Below are positions 18,225-28,385 of a stretch of 64,000 nucleotides of DNA, one piece after another (the first letter of the stretch is position 1; every line of letters starts with the position of its first letter). Where the stretch lies: positions 434,001 through 498,000 of the forward strand of contig NZ_QJRG01000033.1 in the NCBI RefSeq assembly GCF_004025535.1, written 5' to 3'. This DNA is from Pseudomonas alkylphenolica. Lineage in GTDB: Bacteria > Pseudomonadota > Gammaproteobacteria > Pseudomonadales > Pseudomonadaceae. The notes beneath the pieces are model-generated. The model was not told the DNA's origin. It did no database searches and saw only the letters and a program-made list of their open reading frames with translations. Position numbers and translations under genes: made by a program.

Positions 18225-20066
18225 ATGCCTGATTACCGTTCGAAAACGTCCACCCACGGCCGCAATATGGCCGGCGCACGCGCTTTGTGGCGTGCCACCG
18301 GGATGAAAGATGAGGACTTCAAAAAGCCGATCATCGCCATCGCCAACTCGTTCACCCAGTTCGTCCCGGGGCACGTGCACCTGAAGGACCTGGGCCAGCT
18401 GGTCGCCCGCGAGATTGAGCGCGCCGGTGGCGTAGCCAAAGAGTTCAACACCATTGCGGTCGACGATGGCATCGCCATGGGCCACGACGGCATGCTCTAT
18501 TCGCTGCCTAGCCGCGAGATCATTGCCGACTCGGTCGAGTACATGGTCAACGCCCACTGCGCCGACGCCATTGTCTGTATCTCCAACTGCGACAAGATCA
18601 CCCCCGGCATGCTGATGGCCGCCCTGCGCCTGAACATACCGGTGATCTTCGTTTCCGGCGGCCCGATGGAAGCCGGCAAGACCAAACTGGCCAGCCACGG
18701 CCTGGACCTGGTCGATGCCATGGTGATTGCCGCCGACTCTACCGCCTCCGACGAGAAGGTTGCCGAGTACGAGCGTAGCGCCTGCCCGACGTGCGGTTCG
18801 TGCTCGGGCATGTTCACCGCCAACTCGATGAACTGCCTGACCGAAGCCCTGGGCCTGGCCCTGCCGGGCAACGGTTCGACCCTGGCCACCCACAGCGACC
18901 GCGAGCAGCTGTTCCTGCAGGCCGGCCGCACCATCGTCGAGCTGTGCAAGCGCTACTACGGCGAGAACGACCAGAGCGTCCTGCCGCGCAACATCGCCAA
19001 CTTCAAGGCGTTTGAAAACGCCATGATGCTCGACATCGCCATGGGCGGTTCGACCAACACCATCCTGCACCTGCTGGCGGCCGCACAAGAAGCGGAAATC
19101 GACTTCGACCTGCGCGACATCGATCGCCTGTCACGCAAAGTGCCGCAGCTGTGCAAAGTGGCGCCGAACATCCAGAAGTACCACATGGAAGACGTCCACC
19201 GCGCCGGCGGCATCTTCAGCATCCTCGGCTCGCTGGCCCGTGGTGGCCTGCTGCACACCGACCTGCCGACCGTGCACAGCCCGAGCATGGAAGAAGCCAT
19301 CGCCAAGTGGGACATCACCCAGACCGACGACGCAGCGGTTCACCACTTCTTCAAGGCCGGTCCGGCCGGTATCCCGACCCAGACGGCCTTCAGCCAGTCG
19401 ACCCGCTGGGAAACCCTGGACGACGACCGTGAGAACGGTTGCATCCGTAGCGTCGAGCACGCCTACTCGCAAGAAGGCGGCCTGGCCGTGCTCTACGGCA
19501 ACATCGCACTGGACGGCTGTGTGGTGAAAACCGCCGGTGTCGACGAGTCGATTCACGTGTTCGAAGGCAATGCGAAGATCTTCGAAAGCCAGGACAGCGC
19601 CGTGCGCGGCATCCTCGCCGACGAAGTGAAGGCCGGCGACATCGTCATCATTCGCTACGAAGGCCCGAAAGGCGGCCCGGGCATGCAGGAGATGCTCTAC
19701 CCGACGTCTTACCTGAAGTCCAAAGGCCTGGGCAAAGCCTGCGCCCTGCTCACCGACGGTCGCTTCTCCGGCGGCACCTCGGGCCTGTCCATCGGCCACG
19801 CTTCGCCTGAAGCAGCTGCTGGCGGTGCCATCGGCCTGGTCCAGGACGGCGACAAAGTGCTGATCGACATCCCCAACCGTTCGATCAACCTGCTGGTCAG
19901 CGATGAAGAGCTGGCAGCACGTCGCGTCGAGCAGGACAAGAAAGGCTGGAAGCCGGTGGAAGTGCGCCCGCGCAAAGTGACCACCGCCCTGAAGGCCTAC
20001 GCCCTGCTGGCCACCAGTGCCGACAAGGGTGCCGTACGCAACAAGGCGTTGCTCGACGGGCTGTAA
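18225..20066 (+). CDS. ilvD: dihydroxy-acid dehydratase
   Basis: IlvD converts dihydroxy acids to 2-keto acids in valine, isoleucine and pantothenate synthesis. The 613-residue length is standard. Iron-sulfur ligands are seen in [12 protein letters not shown] and in [22 protein letters not shown]; the later [14 protein letters not shown] active-site region appears as [21 protein letters not shown]. The ATG at 18225 is preceded by CAGGAG; in-frame sequence back to 18012 overlaps the promoter and is not part of the protein. A strong terminator follows 19 bases after the stop. It is a single-gene unit. Confidence 0.97.
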   Translation: MPDYRSKTSTHGRNMAGARALWRATGMKDEDFKKPIIAIANSFTQFVPGHVHLKDLGQLVAREIERAGGVAKEFNTIAVDDGIAMGHDGMLYSLPSREIIADSVEYMVNAHCADAIVCISNCDKITPGMLMAALRLNIPVIFVSGGPMEAGKTKLASHGLDLVDAMVIAADSTASDEKVAEYERSACPTCGSCSGMFTANSMNCLTEALGLALPGNGSTLATHSDREQLFLQAGRTIVELCKRYYGENDQSVLPRNIANFKAFENAMMLDIAMGGSTNTILHLLAAAQEAEIDFDLRDIDRLSRKVPQLCKVAPNIQKYHMEDVHRAGGIFSILGSLARGGLLHTDLPTVHSPSMEEAIAKWDITQTDDAAVHHFFKAGPAGIPTQTAFSQSTRWETLDDDRENGCIRSVEHAYSQEGGLAVLYGNIALDGCVVKTAGVDESIHVFEGNAKIFESQDSAVRGILADEVKAGDIVIIRYEGPKGGPGMQEMLYPTSYLKSKGLGKACALLTDGRFSGGTSGLSIGHASPEAAAGGAIGLVQDGDKVLIDIPNRSINLLVSDEELAARRVEQDKKGWKPVEVRPRKVTTALKAYALLATSADKGAVRNKALLDGL

Positions 20067-20085
20067 GTCGTCTGCAACAAAAATA

Positions 20086-20112
20086 ACCGGCGCCCTGTGC
20101 GCCGGTTTTTTT
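20086..20112 (+). terminator. rho-independent terminator of ilvD
   Basis: Stem ACCGGCGC / GCGCCGGT with a 5-base loop, followed by seven T residues. It directly follows ilvD and also lies beyond the convergent TonB receptor gene. Confidence 0.93.
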
Positions 20113-20135
20113 ATTCACGCAGGCCGCCGGGCAGG

Positions 20136-22547
20136 TCAGTACTTGGCGCGCAGGGTCAGGGTCAGGTTGCGCGGCTCACCGTAGAAGTTCGAGCCCCAGG
20201 AGCTGTCGACACGCTCGTAATAGGTACGGTCGAACAGGTTGTTGGCGGTCAGCGTCGCAGACAGGTTGCGGTTGAACTTGTAACCTACCTGGGCGGTGGT
20301 GATGGCGTAGCCACCCTGGACGAAGTCCACGTCACGCTTGTAGTAGGTGGCGCTCACAGCCCGCACGCCGCCACCGACACTGAAATCCTTCAGCGGCCCG
20401 TCACTGAATTCGTAGCGCGTCCACGCGTTGAAGTTGTGCTTGGGGGTGATGGTGGTGCCCTGGTTGGTGTCTTCGCCACTGAGCGACTTGAGCATGGTGA
20501 ACGCGTAACCGGTGCTGATGCTCCAGTTATCGGTCAGGTTGCCACTGAGTTCGGTTTCCCAGCCCTGGCTGCGGATCTTGCCTTGCGCTTCATAGTATTG
20601 GTTGTTGGCGACCAGCTCTGCCCGGTTTTCGTCGTAGATGCGGAACACGGCCACACTGCCGTTCAGACGACCATCGAAGAACTCCCGTTTGAGACCCAGC
20701 TCATATTGCTTACCCTTGCGTGGCTCGATGATCTCATTGTCGCTGCCGACTTCGGTCTGCGGCTTGAACACGCTGGTGTAGCTGGCGTAGGCCGACAGCT
20801 CGGGAGTCAGCTTGGCCACCAGCGCCCCGTAAGGGATGAACTTGCGGTCGATATTGGTATCGGTGGTGCTGAAGTTGTTGAAGAACGCGTTGGCGTTGTG
20901 TGCCTCGCTTTCAAACCAGGTCACCCGGCTGCCGAGGATCACGTCCAGCCAGTCGGTAGCGCTGATCTTGGTTCGGGCATAGAGGCCGTACTGATGGGAT
21001 TTCGACCAGTTGCCGTTGTCCATCTCGTACTTTTGCTTGGGGATGTTGATGCTGCCCGGATCGAACACGTTGGTATCGAAGTATTCCCCACCTCCGTAGG
21101 TGAAATCCTTGTCCAGGTGCTGGTATTCAGCGCCCGCCGTGAACTCATGGGTACGCCCGAAAGCTTCCACCGGCAAGGTGACAAAGCTGTCCACACCCAG
21201 GGTCTTGATATGGGTGTAGTAGGAGTAGGCCACGGCCGAACTGGCACCGGTATCCGGATCGACAGCACCGTCGCTCCAGGTGAAGTTGCGGGTCGGGGTC
21301 TCGGCATCGCGGTAGGTCAGCGAGGTCTTGAACTGGCCACCGTTTTCCAGGGCATGGTCGACTTCGAAGAAACTCTCCCAGACGTGTTCGTCCAGTTCGT
21401 TCCACTTGGCGTCGACGAAGGTCGAGCGGCTGACGTCCAGCAGCTTGCCATTGGCGTACGCCGGCAGGCCGAAGGCCGGAGTGGAATGGTTGTGCTGGTA
21501 GGCGCCGCCCAGCGACAGGGTGGTGTCCGGCGTGACGTCGTATTCCAGCCGGCCATACACCATCGGTCGCTCATTCTGGGCATAGTCGACGAAGGACTTG
21601 TTGTCTTCATAGGCAGTGACAAAGCGCCCACGCAGGCTGCCGTCACTGTTCAGCGGCCCGGTGATATCCACCGTCGAGTGGTAGTGATCGTAAGAGCCTG
21701 CAGACAGCTCGCCGCTCAGGGCGAACTCACCCAGTGCACGTTTACGCACCAGGTTGATGGTACCGCCCGGCTCGCCGGCCCCTTGATACAGGCCTGAAGG
21801 CCCGCGTAGCACTTCGACCCTGTCGAACATCGCCAGGTCGAAGCTGGTCATCAGGTCGCCTTGACCGGTGATCTGGGAAACACCGTCGACCTGCACCTGA
21901 TCGACCAGAAAGCCACGCATGTAGACGTCATTGAGACTGGAACCGGAGTTGTAGCTCTTGATCGTCGCCCCGGTTACCTGGCGCATGGCGTCCTGCAGGC
22001 TGTTCATGTTCTGGTCGTCGAGACGCTGGCGGGTAACCACCGACACCGACTGCGGGATGTCCTTGAGTTTCTGCTCGCCTTTACCGATGGTCAGGGCGCC
22101 AGTGGTGTAGGAACCACTGCCTTCGGTGGTGGCGCCCAGGGCCTTGCCACCGACCATGGTCGCGCCCAGTTGCAGGGCGGCATCGCCATCACTGGACAGG
22201 CGCTTTTCCAGCGTGACACTGTCGCTGTCGATGTAGCTGGCGTTCAGCCCGGTGCCTGCCAGCAGGCGTGCCAGGGCCTGCTCCTGTGGATAACTGCCTT
22301 TGAGTCCGGAAGAGCGCAAACCTTGGGTCATTTCGGCGTTCACCAGTACCTGCACCCGGGTCACGGCGCTGAAGGCAGCCAGCGCGCCGTCCAGCGATTG
22401 TGCCGGTATGTCGAACTGATAAGCCTGAGCCTGCACCGCAGTTGCTGCCAGCACTGGCATGGCCAAGGTACTGCCCCCCAGGGCAATGGCCAGGCTCAGT
22501 AGCGTCGGCAGACCGGACTGGCGCCGGGTGGCGGTAGTGGTATCCAT
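20136..22547 (-). CDS. TonB-dependent siderophore receptor with N-terminal signalling domain
   Basis: An 803-residue outer-membrane ferri-siderophore receptor. The order is: signal peptide to about residue 43; an STN signalling domain about 44-115 (FDIPAQSLDGALAAFSAV; LLAGTGLNASYIDSD); a plug domain with DAMRQVTGATIKSY and the GAGEPGGTINLVRKR loop; and a 22-strand barrel ending in NLTLTLRAKY with the terminal aromatic residue needed for assembly. The STN domain marks a transducing receptor that signals through FecR to an ECF sigma factor, and both are encoded directly upstream. The siderophore cannot be told from sequence alone; the FpvA/FoxA/FiuA type is likely. Confidence 0.92.
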   Translation of the reverse strand: MDTTTATRRQSGLPTLLSLAIALGGSTLAMPVLAATAVQAQAYQFDIPAQSLDGALAAFSAVTRVQVLVNAEMTQGLRSSGLKGSYPQEQALARLLAGTGLNASYIDSDSVTLEKRLSSDGDAALQLGATMVGGKALGATTEGSGSYTTGALTIGKGEQKLKDIPQSVSVVTRQRLDDQNMNSLQDAMRQVTGATIKSYNSGSSLNDVYMRGFLVDQVQVDGVSQITGQGDLMTSFDLAMFDRVEVLRGPSGLYQGAGEPGGTINLVRKRALGEFALSGELSAGSYDHYHSTVDITGPLNSDGSLRGRFVTAYEDNKSFVDYAQNERPMVYGRLEYDVTPDTTLSLGGAYQHNHSTPAFGLPAYANGKLLDVSRSTFVDAKWNELDEHVWESFFEVDHALENGGQFKTSLTYRDAETPTRNFTWSDGAVDPDTGASSAVAYSYYTHIKTLGVDSFVTLPVEAFGRTHEFTAGAEYQHLDKDFTYGGGEYFDTNVFDPGSINIPKQKYEMDNGNWSKSHQYGLYARTKISATDWLDVILGSRVTWFESEAHNANAFFNNFSTTDTNIDRKFIPYGALVAKLTPELSAYASYTSVFKPQTEVGSDNEIIEPRKGKQYELGLKREFFDGRLNGSVAVFRIYDENRAELVANNQYYEAQGKIRSQGWETELSGNLTDNWSISTGYAFTMLKSLSGEDTNQGTTITPKHNFNAWTRYEFSDGPLKDFSVGGGVRAVSATYYKRDVDFVQGGYAITTAQVGYKFNRNLSATLTANNLFDRTYYERVDSSWGSNFYGEPRNLTLTLRAKY

Positions 22548-22630
22548 CAGTGGTGCTCCCCAAATCGTCGAAATCGTTTAGCTGCGCCGCACTGTCTGAG
22601 AGTGCTTATTATTTGCGCCTACGAGATCAA

Positions 22631-22672
22631 GGACGACCGCTGCCAGGGAAACCCTGAAACTTTTTTTCAAAT
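22631..22672 (-). promoter_or_regulatory. candidate ECF (FecI-type) promoter of the receptor gene
   Basis: On the minus strand between fecR and the receptor is GAAAAAAAGTTTCAGGG followed at normal spacing by GGTCGTCCT. A-rich upstream elements with a downstream CGTC are typical of promoters read by Pseudomonas iron-starvation ECF sigma factors. The assignment is by resemblance only. Confidence 0.45.
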
Positions 22673-22679
22673 TTTTTCA

Positions 22680-23660
22680 TCAGCCTTCGCGCAGCACCCG
22701 CAGGTAGGGGGTGTACTGCTCGGCGCGCAGGCCCAGGGTGTGCGTCAAGGCTTTGAGGACGGCATCCGGCTTGTCGATTTCGAACACCCCGGAGACCTTG
22801 CGTTGACGCAAGGTCTCGCCGAGCACCAGTGTCTGTCCTGGCCAATAGCGGTTGAGCGCATCCACTACCTCGGCCAGTGGTTGTTGCCGGAATACCAGTT
22901 GGCGCTGGCGCCAGGCAAACTCGGCGGCAACGTCGAAACCGTGCTCCGCGCCCAATTGCGTGCCGCGGTATTCGACACCCCGGCCAGGCTCGAGCAGCAC
23001 CGACTGGCTGTTGTCGGCGCTGACCTGGACCTTGCCCTGGGCAACGCGCACACGGGTCTGATCGCCCTGCTGGGCAACGCTGAAGCGCGTCCCCACTACC
23101 TTGACCCAGCCGTCACCGGAGCGAATCAGGAACGGGCGCGATGCATCATGGCTGACGTCGAACCACGCTTCGCCACGCAGCAGACGCACCCGGCGCTCAC
23201 CCTCGCGCAACTCGACCTGCACCGCAGTGTCGGTATTGAGTTGCAACTGTGAGCCATCGGCCAGGGCAATCGCGCGCGACTCCCCTGTAGCCGTCGCGTA
23301 GTCCGCGCGCCAGCGGTCCGGCCACGGGCTGGCCGCCAGCACGCCAAGCATCAACAGCACAGCGGCAGCGTTCGCCCAGACCCGCACCGACGGTCTACGC
23401 CAACGCGCACGCTGGGCCTGGCGTATGCGCTGAGCGGGCTCACGCAAGGCGCCCAGCAAATCGAGCATTTCGTTCCAGGCCTTGAGCTGGGCAGGCCCGC
23501 GCGCCAACCAGGCAGCGAATGCTTCCCGCTCGGTGTCGTCGAGGTCTTCAGCCTGTAGGCGGTAGTACCAGCCACTGGCCTCGGCGAACAGCTCGTCATC
23601 GGCATCCATGGCATTCGGGTCAATCATCAGTGTGTCCGTAGCTGCAAGTGGCCGGCTCAT
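22680..23660 (-). CDS. FecR-family anti-sigma factor / sigma regulator
   Basis: A 326-residue FecR-like protein. The N-terminal cytoplasmic domain (DUF4880 pattern: ASGWYYRLQAEDLDDTERE) binds the sigma factor. A single membrane segment follows at about residues 100-116 (AAAVLLMLGVLAASPW). The periplasmic FecR domain comes next, with DGSQLQLNTDTAV, RLLRGEAWFDV and VVGTRFSV. It relays the receptor signal to the sigma factor. The start ATG overlaps the sigma TGA by four bases (ATGA), so translation is coupled. Confidence 0.92.
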   Translation of the reverse strand: MSRPLAATDTLMIDPNAMDADDELFAEASGWYYRLQAEDLDDTEREAFAAWLARGPAQLKAWNEMLDLLGALREPAQRIRQAQRARWRRPSVRVWANAAAVLLMLGVLAASPWPDRWRADYATATGESRAIALADGSQLQLNTDTAVQVELREGERRVRLLRGEAWFDVSHDASRPFLIRSGDGWVKVVGTRFSVAQQGDQTRVRVAQGKVQVSADNSQSVLLEPGRGVEYRGTQLGAEHGFDVAAEFAWRQRQLVFRQQPLAEVVDALNRYWPGQTLVLGETLRQRKVSGVFEIDKPDAVLKALTHTLGLRAEQYTPYLRVLREG

Positions 23661-24190
23661 CCGCGCGGCTCCGACGCGCCGCTGAGCAGCCGCGCCTTGA
23701 TAAAGGCCCGGCAATCGATCAGCGCGCGACGCAATTGGTATTCAACGCTACGTGGGGAAACGTTGAGACGCTCAGCAATTTCCCGGTAGGAACATTCATC
23801 GACATGGTAAAGCAGGAAGATGTGCCGAGTCGCCTCGGGCAAGGCCTGAATGGCATCATGCATCAGCGCATGCTCCTGCTGGGCCGAGAGTTGCTCTTCT
23901 GCGCCCGGTGCATGGCAGGGCAGGTCATCGCTGGGTTCACCGCCATCCAGGCGCTCGCGGCGGATCATCTGACGCTGATGGTCGCGCACCAGATTGCTGG
24001 CAATTGTGAAGAGGAACGCCGGCAGGTTGTCGATCTTTTTGTCGCCAGGCAGTCGCGCCAGACGCAGGAACGACTCCTGCGTCAGGTCGGCGGCAACCTG
24101 GGCATTGCCAATGCGCCGGGCAACAAAGGCTTCCAGCGCTTTTTTGTGCTCGGCAAACAACCGGGCAATCTGCATATTCCACGAAGACAC
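23657..24190 (-). CDS. ECF sigma factor, FecI-like iron-starvation group
   Basis: A 177-residue extracytoplasmic-function sigma factor. Region 2 runs from about residue 15 to 80 (AADLTQESFLRLARL; LFTIASNLVRDHQR). Region 4 spans about 115-165 (LPEATRHIFLLYHVDECSYREIAERLNVSPRSVEY). Immediate coupling to fecR and a STN-domain receptor places it in the FecI/FpvI group that switches on receptor transcription when the siderophore is present. A second in-frame ATG five codons in is also possible. The AT-rich upstream stretch (24235-24275) may contain a Fur site, but no good 19-mer match was identified. Confidence 0.93.
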   Translation of the reverse strand: MSSWNMQIARLFAEHKKALEAFVARRIGNAQVAADLTQESFLRLARLPGDKKIDNLPAFLFTIASNLVRDHQRQMIRRERLDGGEPSDDLPCHAPGAEEQLSAQQEHALMHDAIQALPEATRHIFLLYHVDECSYREIAERLNVSPRSVEYQLRRALIDCRAFIKARLLSGASEPRG

Positions 24191-24267
24191 GGCACGTCCT
24201 GGCAGCGAATCTCAAGGTGAGCGCACGCTAGCAGAAGATGAGATGTATTCGCAATTGATATGTATTT

Positions 24268-27200
24268 TTATGCACGTTGCTCCTCGGGCTCCCTGATCTT
24301 GTACCAGGCCACATACAGCGCCGGCAGGAACAGCAAGGTCAGCAGGGTGGCGATAATGATCCCGCCAATCATCGCGTAAGCCATCGGCCCCCAGAACACT
24401 TCACGGGCGATGGGAATCATGCCCAGGCTCGCGGCAGCTGCCGTCAGCAGGATCGGGCGACGACGATGGTTGGTCGCTTCCAGCACCGCTGCCCATGCAG
24501 ACAATCCCTGCTCCTCATACTCGTGGATCTGGGTCACCAGAATGACCGAGTTGCGGATGATGATACCGATCAACGCGAGAATCCCCAGAATCGCCACGAA
24601 GCCCATGGGCGTGCCCGTCGGTACCAGCGCAAGCACCACACCGATCAAGCCCAGCGGTGCCACGCTGGCCACCAGGAACAACTTCTGCACGCTGTGCAGC
24701 TGGATCATCAGGAAGGTGCCCATCAGGAACAGCATCAGTGGTATGACTTTGGCGATCGGCCCCTGGGCCTTGCCGCTGGCCTCCACGGTACCGCCGGTCT
24801 CTACCTTGTAACCCACCGGCAGTTTGCTGGCGAATTCATCGATACGCGGCTTGAGTTCAGCAACAAGGTCCGTCGGCTGGATATCGCCACGCACTGCAGC
24901 CTTGATGGTAATGGTCGGCTTGCGGTCACGCCGCCAGACCAGCGGCTGCTCCATCTCGTAGCGCACGGTAGCGAACGCCAGCAACGGAATCGAGGTGCCA
25001 TTGGGAGTGACGATCTGCAGGTTCTGCAGGGTCTGTGGCGAACTGCGCTCGCTGTCTTCGGCACGGGCGATGACGTTGATCAGGTAGATACTGTCATTCA
25101 CCTGGGTGATCGGCGTGCCGCTGACAATGCTGTTCATGACGTTGGCCACGTCCTCGGACGACAGGCCGAGCTGACGCGCTTTGTCCTGGGCGATCTCGAC
25201 CCGCAACACTTTACCCGGCTCGTTCCAGTCATAAATCATCTGGCCGATGTGGTCATTGCTGTCGAGCAAACTGGCCAGGGCGATGGCGTGTTTGCGCACC
25301 TCGTCGATGTCTTTGCCCATGACCCGGTACTGGATCGGCAACCCTACTGGCGGCCCCATTTCAAGTGACTGGACGTTGCTGCCGATACCGACGAAATCTT
25401 CACGCAAGCGCTCCTTCAATCGCTTGATCAACGCGTCGCGCGCCTCGAAGCCCTTACTGACGATGACCAGCTGGGCGTAGTAGGGGTTCTGCAACTGTTG
25501 GTCCAGTGGCAGGTAAAAGCGAATGGCGCCCTGACCAATGTAGGTGCTCCAGTGCACGATGTCCGGGTCGCCTTTGAGACTTGCCTCAAGCTTGTCCACC
25601 GCTTTGCGGGTTTCCTCGATCGAAGCGTTCTGCGGCAAGTTGAGGTCGACAAGAATTTCCGGGCGGTCCGATGAGGGGAAGAACTGATTCTGCACAAAGC
25701 GCATGCAGAACAGCGCCAGCACAAACAGCAAGATGGTCCCGGCAATGGTCAGCCAGCGATGGCGCATGCACCACACCAGGCTGTGCTCGAACGCCTTGCC
25801 GACGCGGCCGGTCTCTTCGTTATGCGCTTTGACCTTGGCGTTGAGGATATGCACGCCCAGCACCGGAGCAAATACCACCGCCACCACCCAGGACACCAAC
25901 AAAGCGACAGCAATCACCGCGAACAGTGTGAAGGTGTACTCCCCCGCCGAACTGGCATTGAGACCGATCGGCATGAAGCCGGCCACTGTCACCAAGGTTC
26001 CGGTCAGCATCGGAAACGCCGTCGACGTGTAGGCAAAAGTCGCGGCCTGCTCTTTGGTTTCGCCCATTTCCAGGCGCGTCACCATCACCTCTACGGTGAT
26101 CATCGCATCGTCCACCAGCAAACCCAGGGCAATAATCAACGCGCCCAGAGAGATCCGCTGCATGGTGATGCCGCTGTACTCCATGAAAATGAACACCATC
26201 GCCAGCACTAGCGGAATCGAACAGGCCACTACCAGACCCGCCCTGATACCCAGGCTGATGAAGCTCACCACCAGAACGATGACTACAGCTTCGAACAATG
26301 CGCTAGTGAAGCCACCTACGGCTTCTTCCACTACCACCGCCTGATCAGAGACCGTGTGCACCCCGACACCAACCGGCAGTTCGCTGACCACACGGTCCAT
26401 CATTTTGTGCAGATCGGCGCCGAACACCTGAATGTTACCGCCGGCCTTCATGCCGATGCCCAGGCCGATGGCTGGCTGCCCGTTGAAACGAAACAGTGGC
26501 GCAGGCGGATCAACGTAGCCCCGCTCGATATCGGCAATATCTGCCAGGCGGAAAAATCGGTCGTTGATGCGCAGGTTGATCGCCTCCAGGTCCTTCTCCG
26601 AGGCGAACTGGCCAGACGTACGTACCGACACACGCTCCGGCCCGGCTTCGATAACCCCGGCCGGGGTGACCGCGTTCTGAGCCTGCAAGGCTTGCAGCAC
26701 TTGTCGCTGATCGATGCCGAACGACGCCAGTTTGCGTGTAGAGAAGTTCAGGTACAGCACTTCGTCCTGGGTGCCGATCATCTCGACCTTGCCCAGGCCG
26801 GGCACCTCACGGATCTCGGCGCGCACCTGCTCGACATAGTCGCGCAGCTGGCGCAGAGTCAGGCCGTCGGCGGTAAACGCATAGATCGATCCGTAGACGT
26901 CACCGAACTCATCGTTGAACCCCGGGCCTTGGATACCCTGGGGAAACTGACCTCGAATGTCCTGGATCTTCTTGCGCACCTGGTACCAGATTTCGGGAAT
27001 ATCCTTGGCAGGCGTGGTGTCCAGCAAGTTGACATACACCGTCGACTCGCCCGGCCGGGTGTAGCTCTTCACATAGTCGAGCGAATCCAGCTCCTCGAGT
27101 TTTTTCTCGATGCGGTCGGTCACCTGATTCAGGGTTTCATCCTGGGTTGCGCCTGGCCAGCGGGTCTGGATGACCATCGTTTTGATTGCGAATGAAGGGT

Positions 27201-27321
27201 CTTCCTCACGCCCCAGGTTCATGTAGGAGAACACGCCCATCAGCAAGCTGACGAACATCAGGTACCAGACGAAGGATTGGTGCTTCAGCGCCCATTCCGA
27301 GAGGTTGAAGCTTCCTTTCAT
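24268..27321 (-). CDS. RND efflux pump inner-membrane transporter, TriC-like
   Basis: A 1017-residue hydrophobe/amphiphile efflux RND protein driven by protons. The first membrane helix (FVWYLMFVSLLMGVFSY) is near residues 17-35 and is followed by the LGREEDPSFAIKTMV segment typical of the TriC/VexF branch. The membrane-domain segment LGLLVDDAMITVEVMVTRLEMG holds the two adjacent aspartates of the proton relay. The C-terminal half repeats the fold (GIIIRNSVILVTQIHEYEEQG). It overlaps the second adaptor gene by four bases, forming an operon with two adaptors, the arrangement of P. aeruginosa TriABC. The outer-membrane channel is not encoded here. Substrates are inferred only. Confidence 0.9.
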   Translation of the reverse strand: MKGSFNLSEWALKHQSFVWYLMFVSLLMGVFSYMNLGREEDPSFAIKTMVIQTRWPGATQDETLNQVTDRIEKKLEELDSLDYVKSYTRPGESTVYVNLLDTTPAKDIPEIWYQVRKKIQDIRGQFPQGIQGPGFNDEFGDVYGSIYAFTADGLTLRQLRDYVEQVRAEIREVPGLGKVEMIGTQDEVLYLNFSTRKLASFGIDQRQVLQALQAQNAVTPAGVIEAGPERVSVRTSGQFASEKDLEAINLRINDRFFRLADIADIERGYVDPPAPLFRFNGQPAIGLGIGMKAGGNIQVFGADLHKMMDRVVSELPVGVGVHTVSDQAVVVEEAVGGFTSALFEAVVIVLVVSFISLGIRAGLVVACSIPLVLAMVFIFMEYSGITMQRISLGALIIALGLLVDDAMITVEVMVTRLEMGETKEQAATFAYTSTAFPMLTGTLVTVAGFMPIGLNASSAGEYTFTLFAVIAVALLVSWVVAVVFAPVLGVHILNAKVKAHNEETGRVGKAFEHSLVWCMRHRWLTIAGTILLFVLALFCMRFVQNQFFPSSDRPEILVDLNLPQNASIEETRKAVDKLEASLKGDPDIVHWSTYIGQGAIRFYLPLDQQLQNPYYAQLVIVSKGFEARDALIKRLKERLREDFVGIGSNVQSLEMGPPVGLPIQYRVMGKDIDEVRKHAIALASLLDSNDHIGQMIYDWNEPGKVLRVEIAQDKARQLGLSSEDVANVMNSIVSGTPITQVNDSIYLINVIARAEDSERSSPQTLQNLQIVTPNGTSIPLLAFATVRYEMEQPLVWRRDRKPTITIKAAVRGDIQPTDLVAELKPRIDEFASKLPVGYKVETGGTVEASGKAQGPIAKVIPLMLFLMGTFLMIQLHSVQKLFLVASVAPLGLIGVVLALVPTGTPMGFVAILGILALIGIIIRNSVILVTQIHEYEEQGLSAWAAVLEATNHRRRPILLTAAAASLGMIPIAREVFWGPMAYAMIGGIIIATLLTLLFLPALYVAWYKIREPEEQRA

Positions 27322-28385
27322 CGTGCATCTTCCTCATCGACTATGACCTTCTGGCCCGGTTTCAGACTGTTCACACCAGCTGTCACTACACGCTCTCCTG
27401 CTTGAACACCCGAACTCAACACCACGCTGTTGGGCGTGCGCTCAAGCAATTTCACCTCACGGGTGGCCACCGTGTGCTGCTGCGGATCGACCACCCAGAC
27501 GCGGGTCTGCCCGTCAGTTTCCAGCAATGCCGTCGCGGGCAGTTCGTTGCGCGGTGATACTGACGAGGTCAGCGTGACGCTGATCGCCGTACCCAGGTAA
27601 AAAGTCCTTGGGGTATCGGCCAGAGTCAAACGCGCACGACGGGTTCGCGTCGCGGCGTCGGCCTGGGGTTCGAGCTCACGCAAGGTGGCGGTGGTGTTGA
27701 TGCCCGCATCAAGTTGCGAAGCCACCACGAATTTCATGTCACCGGTCAATTGCTCGGCAAGGTAGGTCGGCAAGTCGATAACCGCTTCCTTCACGTCCGG
27801 ACGGGCCACGGTCACCACCGCCTGCCCGGCACTGACGGTCTGCCCCGCCTCGGCCTGCCAGTCGGTAACCACGGCATCGTGATCAACATGCAATTCGCTG
27901 TAGCCGAGCTGGTCACGCGCCTGGCTGACGGCTGCGCGGGCCTGCTCCAGAGACGCCCCGGTGGTTTTCAGGTTGGTCGTGGCAACGTCCAGTTGTGCCT
28001 GGGCGCCCACGCCACGGTCAAACAACTGCTGCTGCCGACGGGCGTCTGCCTGGGCGTTGATCCACTGCGCCTGGACCTTTGCCAGGTCGCCCTCGGCGGC
28101 GCGCAACTGGTTGCGCTGATCGGCCGGATCTAGGCTGGCCAATACATCACCCGCTTTTACCGCGCTGCCGACATCGACCCAACGCCGGGCAATGCGGCCT
28201 GCCACACGAAAGCCCAAGGTGCTTTCGAAGCGCGCCTGAATAGTACCGGCGAAGCGGCCAAGATTGGCTTGTACCTGCGGCTGCACGATCACCGAAAGCA
28301 CTGGCCGCACCGGCTCCGAATCCACAGACTCCTTTCCGCACCCCGCCAGAAGCAGGGCGCTGCACAGCAGTGTGACTGCTCTCAT
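27318..28385 (-). CDS. RND membrane-fusion lipoprotein, second adaptor (TriB-like)
   Basis: A 355-residue periplasmic adaptor with a lipoprotein signal, lipobox LLAGC at residues 12-16. The order is beta-barrel start, lipoyl half-motif (RRWVDVGSAVKAGDVLASLD), alpha-hairpin (about 90-160), second lipoyl half (DWQAEAGQTVSAGQAVVTVA) and the barrel and membrane-proximal domains. Both ends overlap neighbouring genes by four bases (ATGA), so the three genes should be translated together. Having two distinct adaptors per pump suggests a hetero-hexameric adaptor ring. Confidence 0.88.
   Translation of the reverse strand: MRAVTLLCSALLLAGCGKESVDSEPVRPVLSVIVQPQVQANLGRFAGTIQARFESTLGFRVAGRIARRWVDVGSAVKAGDVLASLDPADQRNQLRAAEGDLAKVQAQWINAQADARRQQQLFDRGVGAQAQLDVATTNLKTTGASLEQARAAVSQARDQLGYSELHVDHDAVVTDWQAEAGQTVSAGQAVVTVARPDVKEAVIDLPTYLAEQLTGDMKFVVASQLDAGINTTATLRELEPQADAATRTRRARLTLADTPRTFYLGTAISVTLTSSVSPRNELPATALLETDGQTRVWVVDPQQHTVATREVKLLERTPNSVVLSSGVQAGERVVTAGVNSLKPGQKVIVDEEDAR

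Noticed and set aside
20097..21797. 566-codon open frame on the plus strand
   Set aside because: It is antisense to the TonB receptor gene. The receptor has a full set of domains and the antisense frame has no recognisable motif; long antisense frames are common in high-GC Pseudomonas.
24191..24267. Fur box upstream of the ECF sigma gene
   Set aside because: The stretch is AT-rich and Fur control would be expected, but no convincing 19-base match was found by eye, so it is not listed as a feature.
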